From positions 7,636,001-7,700,000 of the forward strand of contig NC_065570.1 in NCBI RefSeq assembly GCF_937616625.2: a stretch of 64,000 nt of DNA, written 5' to 3'. The DNA is from Mercurialis annua. Its lineage: Eukaryota; Streptophyta; Magnoliopsida; Malpighiales; Euphorbiaceae. Under the pieces are notes generated by a model. It was not told where the DNA came from. It worked only from the letters and a program-made list of their open reading frames with translations, and did no database searches. The position numbers were made by a program, and so were the translations under genes. This document shows, one piece after another, positions 45,630-56,569 of this stretch. The number at the start of each line of letters is the position of its first letter. Position 1 is the first letter of the stretch.

Positions 45630-46349
45630 ATCAATACGTGTGTTGTGTCTCTCCCAAGTGACCCACTCTCAAGTCTCTCAACCCTAATTCTTAAAGGCTT
45701 GCCGCCGACAACTCATGGGAGGTGATTTTTTGGCCATTTTTTAGCCAAAAATCACCTCCCCACTCTCTAAATCTCTCTATTTTTCAACAAATAAATGCAA
45801 TTTATATTATATTTATGTCTTTAGTTTTTTCTATTCTCTTCTCCCTCTATGGTTTCATCTACCCTATATGGATTTTATTCACCCTAAATGGGTTATTATT
45901 CTTCAAATAGGAAGCTTCACAAGGTATTTGCTCTTGATTTCTACATGAAATCTTAACATTTACAATTCGAGTTTTTGCATTTTTCAAAACCGCTTGGTGG
46001 TTCTTCGTTTAGGAGTCGATCAGAACAAGTGTGCCGGCAAAGCTTGGGTTTTCTTGTGCTTCCGTTTGTAAGATTAGTTTATAAATGTAATTTTTACAGC
46101 TTGATTGTTACTCCTGACGATAATGTAGATCTAAAGATTTCTTGTTGTAATTTTTATATTCATAAATTTGTATCTATTTAGCTAGATTTATGTTTAGATC
46201 TAGTTTTATCGTATTTTATTTTGGCTGACACATTACGTTGTCAAATAGCCTCATTTATTGTACTTTTTTAGTCCCGTTAGTGGCTAGCTCCGAGACTCTC
46301 GTAGTCGTTTTCTAATCTTAGATGAAACCATCTTCTAATAAAAAAAAAC
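45630..46349 (+). mobile_element. Poly(A) retroposon of unknown origin with a strong hairpin
   Basis: The segment is bounded by the exact 13-bp repeat ATAGCATATATTT (45617-45629 and 46350-46362) and ends in TAATAAAAAAAAAC, so it was probably inserted by a LINE machinery. It has no tRNA-like boxes and no long ORF. Near its start, GGTGATTTTTTGGCC / GGCTAAAAAATGGCC-type sequence folds with AGCCAAAAATCACC (45720-45757). It could be a processed copy of a non-coding or 5'/3'-UTR-like transcript, or a deletion derivative of a LINE. Confidence 0.7.
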
Positions 46350-46362
46350 ATAGCATATATTT

Positions 46363-47290
46363 GTGGCTAAAATTTTGTTCACTTTTTGTTGGAATACGTA
46401 TAATGAATTTATTGGTATTTTTTTAGTAATCATGGAGAAAATTTGGCAGAATTCTACAGCAAAAATTTGCAATTATGCCGCAAAATTCTACAACATGATA
46501 CTACAGAAATATTCAGTAGAATATTGTTGCAGTATCCAGCAATTTTGCAGCAGAATTTTGCGGCAATTATGCAGCGGGATTCTGTAGAATACTGCTGCAA
46601 TTCCACACCGATTCTGCATATTTAAATCACAGTGATTAGTTAAGGCATAGGAACTTTGATAAAATTGATGGCTGCATTTACACCAGGCTTTAGACTATGT
46701 AGTGGGTGCAAAATTAAAATGAACATTGGACTACTTAATTCTCATTGGTAGTAATAGTACTGTCATCAATTTAGCATCATTTAAAAAATATTTTTTTTAT
46801 ATGAAATTGTCAATTCATTGTTATGATTAATTATGCATCAGTATTAGAGAGTTTACTTATTTACTTTTTATAAAGAAACAAAAATATTGGCAAATCTATT
46901 ATCTATTGTGATTAAGGACACTAATATTGGTTGGTCTGTTCATATTGTTTTGATTGGTGAATTATTTTGTGTGAACTATTGGTGTTGTTAACTGGTAAGT
47001 ATTCATTCCCCTTGGTAGTTAAATAAAATCACACGGATTCTGCATATTTAATTATGCAGTGCAGCAGAAAACCTTATTTGCATATATAAATTTTAAACCA
47101 ATAATGCATTAGAAAACAAATTCTGGATATTTAAATCACATAGATTAGTTACACCGAAAAAATAAAATCACACGGACTAATTAGACTTGCAAAACAGAGT
47201 TTTACAAGCTCTACATCAAATCACAATTCAAGTTCAAAAGAACTAAAAATATAAATAAACTGAAATTCAAATAAACAATTTTTCACATAC
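46363..47290. other. Spacer with GCAGAATT-rich stretch
   Basis: Positions 46443-46620 repeat CAGAATT, TTGCAG and GCAGCA words, and GGATTCTGCATATTTAA recurs at about 46610 and 47035. It may be the outer part of the PIF-type element that follows, but no terminal repeat could be fixed. Confidence 0.35.
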
Positions 47291-47299
47291 GAGTCTCAT

Positions 47300-49620
47300 G
47301 TATATTCCATATATGTTTGATTAGATCTTGTTGCAGCTGAGAAGGAATATCTCTATTCCGAATACGTCAATGACGTTGAATGAACTCCAAAAGCTTTGTT
47401 GTATGGTCATACGAAACTGAAATATGTGGAATATCATCAAATGCATCATAATTATAATCTAAATTATTGATGTGTCTTTCATCTTCGACAATAATATTGT
47501 GTAATATGATGCAAAGCTTTTATAACATCTTTTAAAGTTTCAGGATGCCAAAATCGAGCCGGTCTTCGCACAATGGCAAATCTCGATTGCAATACTACAA
47601 ATGCTCGTTCAACGTCTTTTCTTGTTGACTGATCATGAACTGCAGCAAACTGTCTATGCTTATGCAGGGCCTGCCTTAGACAAATTGAGGCCTTAGGCAA
47701 TAAAATATGTATAAATTACTTATTAATTTTTTTTAATTATATTTGATAATATTTATATTATAAATAATAAAATTGCATAACTTGATACATTAAAATAAAT
47801 ACATAAAAGTTCAAAATATAATTATAACAATAAAATCTAAGAACTTTTTGAAATAAAGTTTTTGTTGTGTTGCAATCCAACTCGCCATCAACTACCCGCA
47901 ATTCATTCAAATGTTTTATAAAAATTTATTTTTCTTACTCTTTGAGATGCAAAATTATTAATTAAATTTTTGTATTTCGGTTTAAAAACTAAATTTTTCT
48001 CAATAGAAATAATGGCTAATCCGTTAATCTTTTTTGCGATATAATTGATCGTAAAAATATTTTATTAATTTCAATTTTGAATAACTTCTTTTACATAAAA
48101 TTAATCTTTTATAGTGTCAATGTCATTCTGTATAAAAAATCAATTATATAATATAACTAAAAAATAAAATAATTGAAAAATGAACAAAAATAATAAAAAA
48201 ATGAACAAGAAGAAATTACTTTAATTGTTTGAAAATTTTATTAATTTAGCTTATTAAAAAAATTATAATAAACTAAATTTATAATTAAAAACGAGAAAAA
48301 TAATTAACTAGAACTAATAGTTTGAAAAGAGAATGAAACTAGAAAATAATTATGAGACTTTCATTTTTTTTAAAAAAAATTGTGAGTAAATAAAATTTAT
48401 CAAACTATAAAAAATTTAAGAAAGTGTTTGAAAAATTATTAAGGTAATTTTTATTTCATTTCTTTAATAATATCGTTGCTCAAAAGTCAAAAGATCTAGT
48501 AAAATTTAAGGTTGTTAAAATGATTTTGGTTGATTTGAACTTTATTAACGTGATATATATTCAAAATGTTTTGTTGTATCGAATACATTTGACTCCTTAT
48601 TAGTATTAAATACCTGCGGTATATATTTATTACTTTAAAAGTAAACTATATGTGGCCAAATTTTTTTTGGCCCTTGTAATTCTGAGGCCCTAGACCTAGG
48701 CCTTAGTGGCGTAGGCCTAGGTCCAGGCCTGTGCTTATGACTTTGTAAAGATGGAATTGTTTTCACAAATGTTGACTATGAAATAAATACCATCAGCAAA
48801 GTAATATCCAATTGAATAATGATGATCATTAATTGAATAGTTGGCTGGTGGAGATCGTCTTTCAGCAAGTTCTGAAAATATAAAAGATCGATTTAAATCA
48901 TTTGTATCATTATGTGATCTCGGTAGTCCAAAAAAGGCAAGTCATATCCAAAGATCATGTGATGCTATAGCTTCAATAATTATAGTCGATTCAAACATGA
49001 CCAACATACATCCCTTTCCAAGCAATTAAACAATTTTTCCATTTCCAATGCATACAAGAAACCCACGACTTTCGTTATCTTTTAACAATCTATCCGTGTC
49101 ATTTTTATTCAGAGACCTCATGTATTTTTTTGAAAAAAATTGAAATTATAGCTTTAACAATTTTTTAAGACTTTCAGTAACAGTATTTTCACCAATTCTT
49201 ACATATTTATCGACATAATCTTGTAACTCCGTAAGCAAACATATGTAATGCAACTGTGATTTTCTGAAGAGAAGACAAACCTAAATGTCCCGCAACATCT
49301 CTTTTCTGAACAAAATATGGATCATGAGCTTTTATAGTAGATTGAATTCTGAGAAAAAGAGATCGATTCATTCGGAATCTCCTTCGAAATAAAGTTGGAA
49401 AATATACAGGATTTTCTCTAAGGTAACCGTGAAAAAGTTTATGATGCCCATGAACTCTGTTACGCCATATAAAAGCACGACCAAAAACTGAGCCACAATG
49501 TAGTGATGCTTTTATTTTATTGTTGAGTAGTTTTCCAATGGTAGATATTGTTATTTTTAAATCGTCATCTTAATCTGAATCATCAAAAATAAAATTGATC
49601 AATTTGGTTGAGAGCATTTT
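47300..49620 (-). pseudogene. PIF/Harbinger transposase pseudogene, interrupted by a hAT element
   Basis: Minus-strand reading gives, from 49420 downward, RRRFRMNRSLFLRI, then KRDVAGHLGLSSLQKITVAL, CMHWKWKNC, EAIASHDLWI and SIGYYFADGIY. After the inserted element (47665-48731) comes STRKDVERAFVVLQSRFAIVRRPARFW. This is the canonical order of PIF-type DDE transposases. Frameshifts and stops occur in several places (for example in the 49100-49200 part). No functional protein is possible. Confidence 0.88.
47665..48731. mobile_element. Non-autonomous hAT element inside the PIF pseudogene
   Basis: Ends CAGGGCCTGCC and GGTCCAGGCCTG carry CAGG-type inverted termini. The right subterminal part repeats GGCCTAGG-like words. 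The exact 8-bp TSD TGCTTATG (47657-47664 and 48732-48739) fixes the borders. The interior is AT-rich and non-coding. Confidence 0.88.
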
Positions 49621-49639
49621 CCGTACAAACAAATAAATT

Positions 49640-50526
49640 AGAAAAATGTGAGAGAAAGTTTGAGTTTGCAAGAATATGGTTTATTTCATCTATATTAATT
49701 AGTATTCTTATCACAAGTTTGTTTTTTGTTGGATTAAAATTTGATTAAAAAAAATTCCAGATTTTCAATACGAAAAACGTACTCTGGGGGAAGAAAGAGA
49801 GGGAAATCAAAATAAAGAAAAAGAGAGGCAAATAAATTACTTTTGAAATAGATTAAATTTGGAGAGTCCATTGAAAAAAAATTTAAATTATTATTATCTA
49901 TAATAAAAATGTTCTCTATTTTAGTAAAGGTACTTTCTATTTTAAAAATATCAAAATATAAAAAAATTAGATTGATAATCTTTCAAAAAATCATATAATA
50001 AAATTTAGATTGCTGGAAGGCACCATCTAAATTGAGGAATTTTAGAAAAATAAAAATCATGAATTTTATACAATCTATAAATTTTCATCGTTTAATGTAA
50101 AAATATATAATTAGAATTTATGGATACTACAGTTCTTCATCCTTCAAAATCTATCGTTTAATTTCCCACCTCATAGGTTGGAAGGTTAGACTCTGTCATT
50201 TTTAATAAATGATGAATCGTATACAATTTAAATATTTCAAATTCATCCCTATAAAATCTAGATACATGCATTTTATATTCAACAATAGTATGGATGAATC
50301 TATTGATTCTATATTTCATGAATTTAAAACTCATCGATTTAATAAAATTTATGGATTTCAAAAACCATCAATCCAACGGAGTCTAAACGTTTTTTTTTCT
50401 CTAGTAAGCTAAAACATAATATTATATATATCATCTTATCTAACAGAAATTTAAAGTAAATTTCACCAAAATGAAAAATAGAAATTTTGATAAATAAACT
50501 ATGTTCGGCTTTACTTTCTTAATGTC
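49640..50526. other. Spacer with a weak inverted repeat
   Basis: Short frames on both strands at 50158-50412 mirror each other because of the inverted sequence GAATTTATGGAT...ATTTATGGATTTC. This may be a decayed MITE. No gene. Confidence 0.35.
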
Positions 50527-50541
50527 ATAGCCGAAGAAAAA

Positions 50542-50710
50542 ACACTTGAAAACTTGGCCCAGTTGGCTAAGCTCTAATGATATGTGTATGAGGTTGAGGG
50601 TTCGACCCTCAACATTCACGGGCAGTGTGCCTATTTAAAAAATGTCTAACATTAACTCCCGCTAACCTCCACTAACAATTAGAGTAGACTATGTTTGACA
50701 AAAAAAAAAA
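50542..50710 (+). mobile_element. tRNA-derived SINE with 15-bp TSD
   Basis: Box A TGGCCCAGTTGGCTAAG and box B GAGGGTTCGACCC are about 40 bp apart, followed by a tRNA-unrelated part and a poly(A) run (50698-50710). The exact repeat ATAGCCGAAGAAAAA (50527-50541 and 50711-50725) flanks it. It lies about 380 bp upstream of the subtilase gene. Confidence 0.9.
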
Positions 50711-50725
50711 ATAGCCGAAGAAAAA

Positions 50726-51089
50726 GATATTATTACACACAATTAAAATAAGTATGAAATAATTATGGAAAATGATAAATTTTACTGTTTTAAACACTCA
50801 AAGTTAGAAGGTCCACATAAAATTTGTCATGAAACATGTGGTTGAAGTGAAGCTCAGTACTGTGGCTTATCCTATCCAACCTGTAGAAATCTGCCACTTT
50901 GATAGTGCTCTCCAAAGTTATTCTGTCCATTAAAGTTTTTTTTATTTTTGAAAATTCAAACGCACATTTTTTTTTGATGAAATTTAAACGCACATTTAAT
51001 GTGAGAAAAATGCATCACGCTGTGCCAAGTCCAACAATTCTCTATATAAACCAACGCACTCAGCTTTCACATTATCATCGCAGTTAGCC
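50726..51089 (+). promoter_or_regulatory. Promoter region of the subtilase gene
   Basis: TCTATATAAACC at 51041-51052 is a strong TATA box, about 45 bp before the start codon, implying a very short leader (roughly 15-20 bases). The SINE at 50542-50710 borders the region upstream. Confidence 0.65.
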
Positions 51090-53423
51090 ATGACAAAACA
51101 CTGCAAATTTCCTTCCTTCGTATGGCTTTTGTTTACTGCTTCAAACTTATTACTCTTCTTCATTCCTCTGTTATTAGCAGAGAAAGAGAATTACATTGTC
51201 CACATGGATTTATCAGCCATGCCAAAAGCTTTCTCTGATCATCATAGTTGGCACTTGGCCACTCTTGATTCTGTTTTTCAACTCTCTAAAACCACAGACA
51301 CCATTAATAATGAAGCCAAACCCTCTACACTTCTCTATAGCTATACTCACGTTATGCATGGCTTCAGTGCTCATCTCTCTCCCGCCGAGCACGAGATCTT
51401 GAAAAGCTCTCCCGGCTTTGTTTCTTCGATCAAAGATAAGCAGGTGAAACCAGACACAACTCGTTCACCGTCTTTTCTTGGCCTTACCTCCACCTCTGAA
51501 GCTTGGAATGTGTCGAATTATGGTGAAGGTATCATCATTGGGGTGATCGACAGTGGTGTATGGCCAGAGAGTGAGAGTTTTAGTGATGAAGGAATGCCGA
51601 AAGTTCCGAAAAGATGGAAAGGAAAATGCGAAAGTGGAACTGAATTCAGCTCTTCACTATGCAACAACAAACTTATCGGAGCTCGATTTTACAACAAAGG
51701 GGTGATCGCCCATAAGAACGTCACTATAACCATGAATTCCACGCGTGACACGTATGGCCACGGGACTCACACGTCGAGCATAGCTGCCGGGAATTTCGTA
51801 AAAGGCGCATCATACTTTGGGTATGCACCTGGAACCGCTAGTGGAGTGGCTCCGCGTGCTCATGTAGCCATGTACAAGGCGTTGTGGGAAGACTATGGTG
51901 CTTCTTATACATCTGATGTAATTGCTGCAATTGATCAAGCAATTATGGACGGAGTAGATGTTTTGTCTATTTCAGTGGGATATGGTAATGAACTGTTGTA
52001 TGAAGACCCTATAGCTTTGGCGACATTTGCAGCTGCCGAGAAGGATATATTTGTGGCAACATCTGCGGGAAATGACGGGCCTCATCCTGGTACACTCCAT
52101 AACGGCGTACCGTGGGTAACAACTGTTGGTGCTGGGACTATAGACCGTGAATTTAATGGAATTTTAAATCTTGGAAACGGAGTTTCAGTCTCTGGTATGT
52201 CTCTCTATCCTGGTAACGATACTACTACTTGGCATGGTCCAATAGCCTTTAATGGTAACTGTTTTGACGATAGAAGATTTAAAAAGGGACACATTATAGT
52301 TTGCGAAGAAAAATATGGCGGCATGCAAGACTTAGAGGAGCAATACGACAACATCCGCTTAAGTGATAACATCATAGGAGGAATTTTCATAACCAAAGTT
52401 GTAGACCTTGAAAACTTCATCCAAACCCGAATTCCAACCATTTTTATAAATTTGGAAGATGGGAAAAAGATCAAAAGTTACATCAAAAGCAGCACCAAGC
52501 CAAATGCAAGCATGGAGTTCAAGAAAACTATACTTGGTGTTAAATCAGCTCCAAGTCTTGCTACCTACAGCTCCAGAGGACCCGATTTATCGTGCCAGCC
52601 GGTTCTGAAGCCTGACATTACGGCTCCTGGCTCTCGAATCTTAGCTGCCTGGCCGGATAATATATGGGTGGATCTTCTTCATAATGAACAGGAAATATAC
52701 ACTAACTACAATCTACTATCAGGTACATCCATGGCTTGCCCGCACGTAGCAGGAGTAGCAGCACTTTTGAAAAAGGCACATCCAGATTGGAGTCACGCTG
52801 CAATTCGTTCGGCAATGATGACCACTGCTGATACCATGACTCGAGCCAATAAGCCAATTATAGATCTCTCTTACGACCGGCTGCCTGCGACTCCTACAGA
52901 CATGGGATCTGGCTATATTAATCCCAACAAAGCGCTACACCCAGGCCTTATTTACGATGCCAAAGTAGCTGATTATGTTAGCTTTCTCTGTGCATTGAAT
53001 TTGACCCAGCAGCAGATCCAAACTTTCACAAGATCCGCGCATAATAATTGTTCTTTCCCGTCTTCTTCGGACCTGAACTACCCGTCTTTTATCGCATACT
53101 TCAACGCCGATGACTCGGAAGCCAATTTGACAACTGTTCAAGAGTATCACAGGACAGTAACCAACGTTGGAGATGCAGTGTCTACTTACACTGCAAATTT
53201 GACACCCATTCCTGGAATTAAGGTAAGTGTCGTTCCAAACAAGCTGGTTTTCAAAACCAAGTACCAGAAGCTAAGCTATAAGTTGACCATAAAAGGTCCA
53301 AAAGCAATCCCGCAAAATATAGTCCATGGTTACTTGACCTGGACTGATTCCAAAATTAAATATGTTGTCAAGAGTCCCATTGCGGTCATAGGCCAGAAGG
53401 ATTTTTATTATGATGATGATTAA
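51090..53423 (+). CDS. Secreted subtilisin-like serine protease (plant subtilase, SBT1 type), intronless
   Basis: The 777-residue preproprotein is of normal subtilase length. A hydrophobic signal peptide spans about residues 10-30. An I9 propeptide follows (ENYIVHMDLSAMPKAF ... YSYTHVMHGFSAHL). The catalytic domain has Asp154 (VIDSGVWPE), His224 (GHGTHTSS), oxyanion Asn328 (SAGNDG) and Ser547 (GTSMACPHVAG), all intact. A protease-associated domain (about 390-470) lies between His and Ser, and a fibronectin-III-like C-terminus starts near YHRTVTNVG. The protein is expected to be secreted to the cell wall; the substrate cannot be predicted. The closest named type appears to be SBT1.9-like, by memory of the family. 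The C-terminus ends YYDDD, unusually acidic. One exon, as is common in the SBT1 group. No damage seen. Confidence 0.95.
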   Translation: MTKHCKFPSFVWLLFTASNLLLFFIPLLLAEKENYIVHMDLSAMPKAFSDHHSWHLATLDSVFQLSKTTDTINNEAKPSTLLYSYTHVMHGFSAHLSPAEHEILKSSPGFVSSIKDKQVKPDTTRSPSFLGLTSTSEAWNVSNYGEGIIIGVIDSGVWPESESFSDEGMPKVPKRWKGKCESGTEFSSSLCNNKLIGARFYNKGVIAHKNVTITMNSTRDTYGHGTHTSSIAAGNFVKGASYFGYAPGTASGVAPRAHVAMYKALWEDYGASYTSDVIAAIDQAIMDGVDVLSISVGYGNELLYEDPIALATFAAAEKDIFVATSAGNDGPHPGTLHNGVPWVTTVGAGTIDREFNGILNLGNGVSVSGMSLYPGNDTTTWHGPIAFNGNCFDDRRFKKGHIIVCEEKYGGMQDLEEQYDNIRLSDNIIGGIFITKVVDLENFIQTRIPTIFINLEDGKKIKSYIKSSTKPNASMEFKKTILGVKSAPSLATYSSRGPDLSCQPVLKPDITAPGSRILAAWPDNIWVDLLHNEQEIYTNYNLLSGTSMACPHVAGVAALLKKAHPDWSHAAIRSAMMTTADTMTRANKPIIDLSYDRLPATPTDMGSGYINPNKALHPGLIYDAKVADYVSFLCALNLTQQQIQTFTRSAHNNCSFPSSSDLNYPSFIAYFNADDSEANLTTVQEYHRTVTNVGDAVSTYTANLTPIPGIKVSVVPNKLVFKTKYQKLSYKLTIKGPKAIPQNIVHGYLTWTDSKIKYVVKSPIAVIGQKDFYYDDD

Positions 53424-53989
53424 ATGTAATCTGTATTAATTACCACTATCCAAAATAAATAAGGGCAATGCTATTTAGCCAGAAAAATTATGGACACAAA
53501 ATGGCTAGAATTTTTTTTTATTTGCAGCCTTTTATTCTATCTGTTTCATTAAACCGGCATTTTCTTGTTTTGGTGAAATTGATGTCAATTAATGTGGGTT
53601 TTAATGGAAAAATACGAAAAGAAGTTAATGTCATACATCCAAACCAATTAAGAGTACACTTTAATAAACTGTTAGTGTCATTTGTTAGACAATTAGCCTT
53701 TTTTCTGTTTTTTTTTTTATTTTCTCTTATGATTAAACTATGGGTGGGAATTTTAGCACTCCACATTTTTATTTTAGGACTCCAGTATATTGTTTAATAG
53801 CGAAATTGTCCCTGTCTTTCTTTTTTGCTAATTAAACATTTATAAACTGCACTAGCCACCATAACCACCATTAGTGACCTTTTTTTTTTTACTCAAAACG
53901 TTAACCTAAAACTTAACATTAGTTAATTGTAATCTATCATAAATAGTTGCTTTAATTATATTAATAATTAATAATAAATTAGTTATTTT
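53424..53989. other. 3' region of the subtilase gene
   Basis: AT-rich, non-coding. It presumably contains the 3' UTR. An ORF at 53468-53797 is low-complexity and unconvincing. Confidence 0.4.
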
Positions 53990-55092
53990 TTTTATGAATA
54001 TATAATTGTATTAAAAAACCACAAGGAGTGGCTAAAAGCTCCAAAACTCAAGAGTTCATGCCCAATTAAGGCTAGGACTCTGAAAATGGAGGAGTACAAA
54101 AAAACCCATCAAGGGAACAGAATACAATCCAGAGAGCGGAAGAAGTCTATGCCCGTATAAGAAAATCTATTATTCTGACATTTGAAATTAAAACCTGCCT
54201 TAGTAAAACATGAAAAAACTAAGGGGCCGTTTGGTTCGCCATAAAAAGGGGGGAATGGGAATGGGTATGGGAATGATTCCCATTGTTTATGTTTGTTTTG
54301 TCAAATTGTACTAGGGAATGGGAATGTGATTACCCCCTCAATGGGAATCACCCATTCCCCCCTTACCCCATGGGAATGAACTTTTGGGAATGAGAATCAA
54401 AATTTTACAAATATTTTAATAATAAATAATAAATATATAATTATTAAAAATACTATTTTAAAATATTTATTTTAAAAAAATATACTTAAAATAATAAAAA
54501 AAACGTTTTTAATATTTTTTTTAAAATTATTTTTTTAATAATTTTTATTTAAAAAATAATAATTTTTTAATTTTTTTAAAAAATAATTTTTTAATTTTTT
54601 TTAAAAATAACTTTTATTTTATAAAAATAATTTTTTTAATTCGAAAATAATTTTTTTTATTTTTTCGAAAATATTTTTTTAAATTATTTTTTTAAATTTT
54701 TTTTTTAAATTTTTAAATTTTTTTTAAATTTTTTTTTTATTTTTTTTAAATTTTTTTTTATCTTTTTATATAAAAAAATATTTAAAAAAATAAAAAAAAG
54801 TATTTTTAATAAATAATAAATAATTTTTTTATTAAACTTTATCCATTCCCATTCCTACACTAATTTTGAACCAAACAAATAATGAAAACAATCATTCCCA
54901 TTCCCATTCCTTCTCATTCCCATTCCCATTCCGATTCTCATTCCCAATCTTGAACCAAACGGCCCCTAAGTCTTTAATGTTTGTCTCCTTTTGGTTGAAA
55001 ATCCGCTTGTTTCTCCTCTTCCACAATTCCCAAATGACATTATCCCAGAGAGAAATCCAAAGCAAGCGATTTGAACAATTTGGAATTAAATA
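53990..55092 (-). mobile_element. 5'-truncated LINE fragment, split by a Tourist-like MITE
   Basis: On the minus strand the ends of the fragment (55092-54970 and 54222-54000) join to read FKLFKSLALDFSLG, IWELWKRRNKRIFNQKE and onward, a plant-LINE C-terminal region; beyond that it is broken. A 12-bp near-match AAATTAGTTATT / AAATAAGTTATT at the borders may be the TSD. The middle (54223-54966) is a later insertion. Confidence 0.65.
54223..54966. mobile_element. Tourist-like (PIF/Harbinger) MITE
   Basis: Termini GGGGCCGTTTGGTTCG and CTTGAACCAAACGGCCCC are flanked by TAA (54220-54222 and 54967-54969). Subterminal GGGAATGGGAATG words pair with CATTCCCATTCCC on the other side. The centre is nearly pure A/T. 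Confidence 0.85.
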
Positions 55093-55218
55093 AGTTATTA
55101 GCAGTTTAATTGTGTTCTACCGCTAAAAATTAATGTCTATTATATTATAAATTAATAACAAGTTAAGAGGGCTATTAGGTAAAAGTGCATATTACTCCAT
55201 TCGTGCTTTTATATATAA

Positions 55219-55736
55219 CTAGCGTCGCTTTACGTGTTTCACACGTGACTCGTAGTGTGACTCGTCAAATTATCAAATAAAATTTAAAATAATAGTTGAT
55301 TTGAAATAGTTTATTGTATTAAATACTTAAGATGACAGTTTTAATTATTTAAAGAATTTAAATTGGTAATCAAGTTTTATATTATAGATAATTTTAATAG
55401 AAGATATAAAATTAAAATTAAAATAGTAGTACATTAAAATAGTTTATCTTATTTAGAATTCTATACAATAAAAAATAATTAAAATTGTAATCATTAAATA
55501 GTTAAAGTAGTTTATTTTAATTAATACTTTATACAATTATCTCAACATAGTAGTTTATTTTGGTTAGTATTGTACCTTATCTTAATATAGTAGTTTATTT
55601 TAGTTAGTACTCTAATTTTAATAATTATCTTAATAATTTTTAATTAATAATTAAATTTATAAATGAAAAGGAAAGGACATTAACATTGTCCCTCCTTTAT
55701 CAGTGTTTTTATATATAGTATAAATATAAATATAGA
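55219..55736 (-). mobile_element. Non-autonomous Helitron
   Basis: On the minus strand the 3' end is a hairpin ACGTGTGAAACACGT, nine bases, then CTAG followed by T. The 5' end reads TCTATATTTATATTTATACT with A before it, though other start points nearby are possible. No TIRs and no TSD, as expected for insertion between A and T. A related copy is at 42862. Confidence 0.65.
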
Positions 55737-55756
55737 TACAGATATAAATATAAATA

Positions 55757-55891
55757 TTTTTTTTTATCAAAGGTGGAAATCGACTCTTTAAAATCTCATG
55801 TTAGTTGTTAGTTACCGAGGCGTGGTTCGAACCCACAACCTATCGATGTACTTAAATACGCTTTAATCATTTAAGTTAGGCCGATATTTGC
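55757..55891 (-). mobile_element. tRNA-derived SINE with 15-bp TSD
   Basis: The minus strand has GGTTGTGGGTTCGAACCACG (box B) and ends in an A-run (T's from 55757). ATATAAATATAAATA flanks both sides (55742-55756 and 55892-55906), although the low complexity of the repeat weakens it. Confidence 0.7.
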
Positions 55892-55906
55892 ATATAAATA
55901 TAAATA

Positions 55907-56532
55907 GAGATGTAGGGAATTAAAGCCAACTATTACAAGGAAAAAATAAGTTTAAACTAAAAATAGGATTATCTTTCTTTCTTTGGTAAAGAATGAGTCT
56001 ATTTCAAATCAAAGAATATCCTGAATTCGATTAATAATATATAAAAATAATATTCTAATGCATTGGTGTCACATAGTGAGTGGCATAGTGTGGTAGGTTC
56101 ATGAGCTGCATGGCCATTCACGAAAACCTCACTCTATCTACCATATTTTTATTAAGTCGTCTCTTTCTCCTTTTCAAAGGCTCATACTCCAAATTATATT
56201 TTTATATACAAAATTATAGCATATTGTATTTAGTAGTATATGTTTTTGTTTTAATTACTAGGATTAGTCAATTGCTTGTCACATAAATGTAAAATATTCA
56301 AATTACATCTCACATCAACTTTAGAGCATACAGGAGAGGAAAAATAATTAATTACTGTAGAACAAAAATGAAATGGGATAGCTAAAAAAATAATCAAATA
56401 TAACGGAGAACAATTTTCCTTTTATTTAAGTTTTATCAAATTTCTTTCTTGAAAATGTTTCTTTTTTTAATTTTAACATACCTATATACAGAAAGTAAAA
56501 GAATTCCTGGGAATAATAATGAAAACATAAAT
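55907..56532. other. Spacer upstream of the LINE
   Basis: AT-rich, no gene or repeat boundary recognised. Confidence 0.4.
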
Positions 56533-56569
56533 TTATACTAATTAAAAAAAAAATTACTCAAACTTCGTC

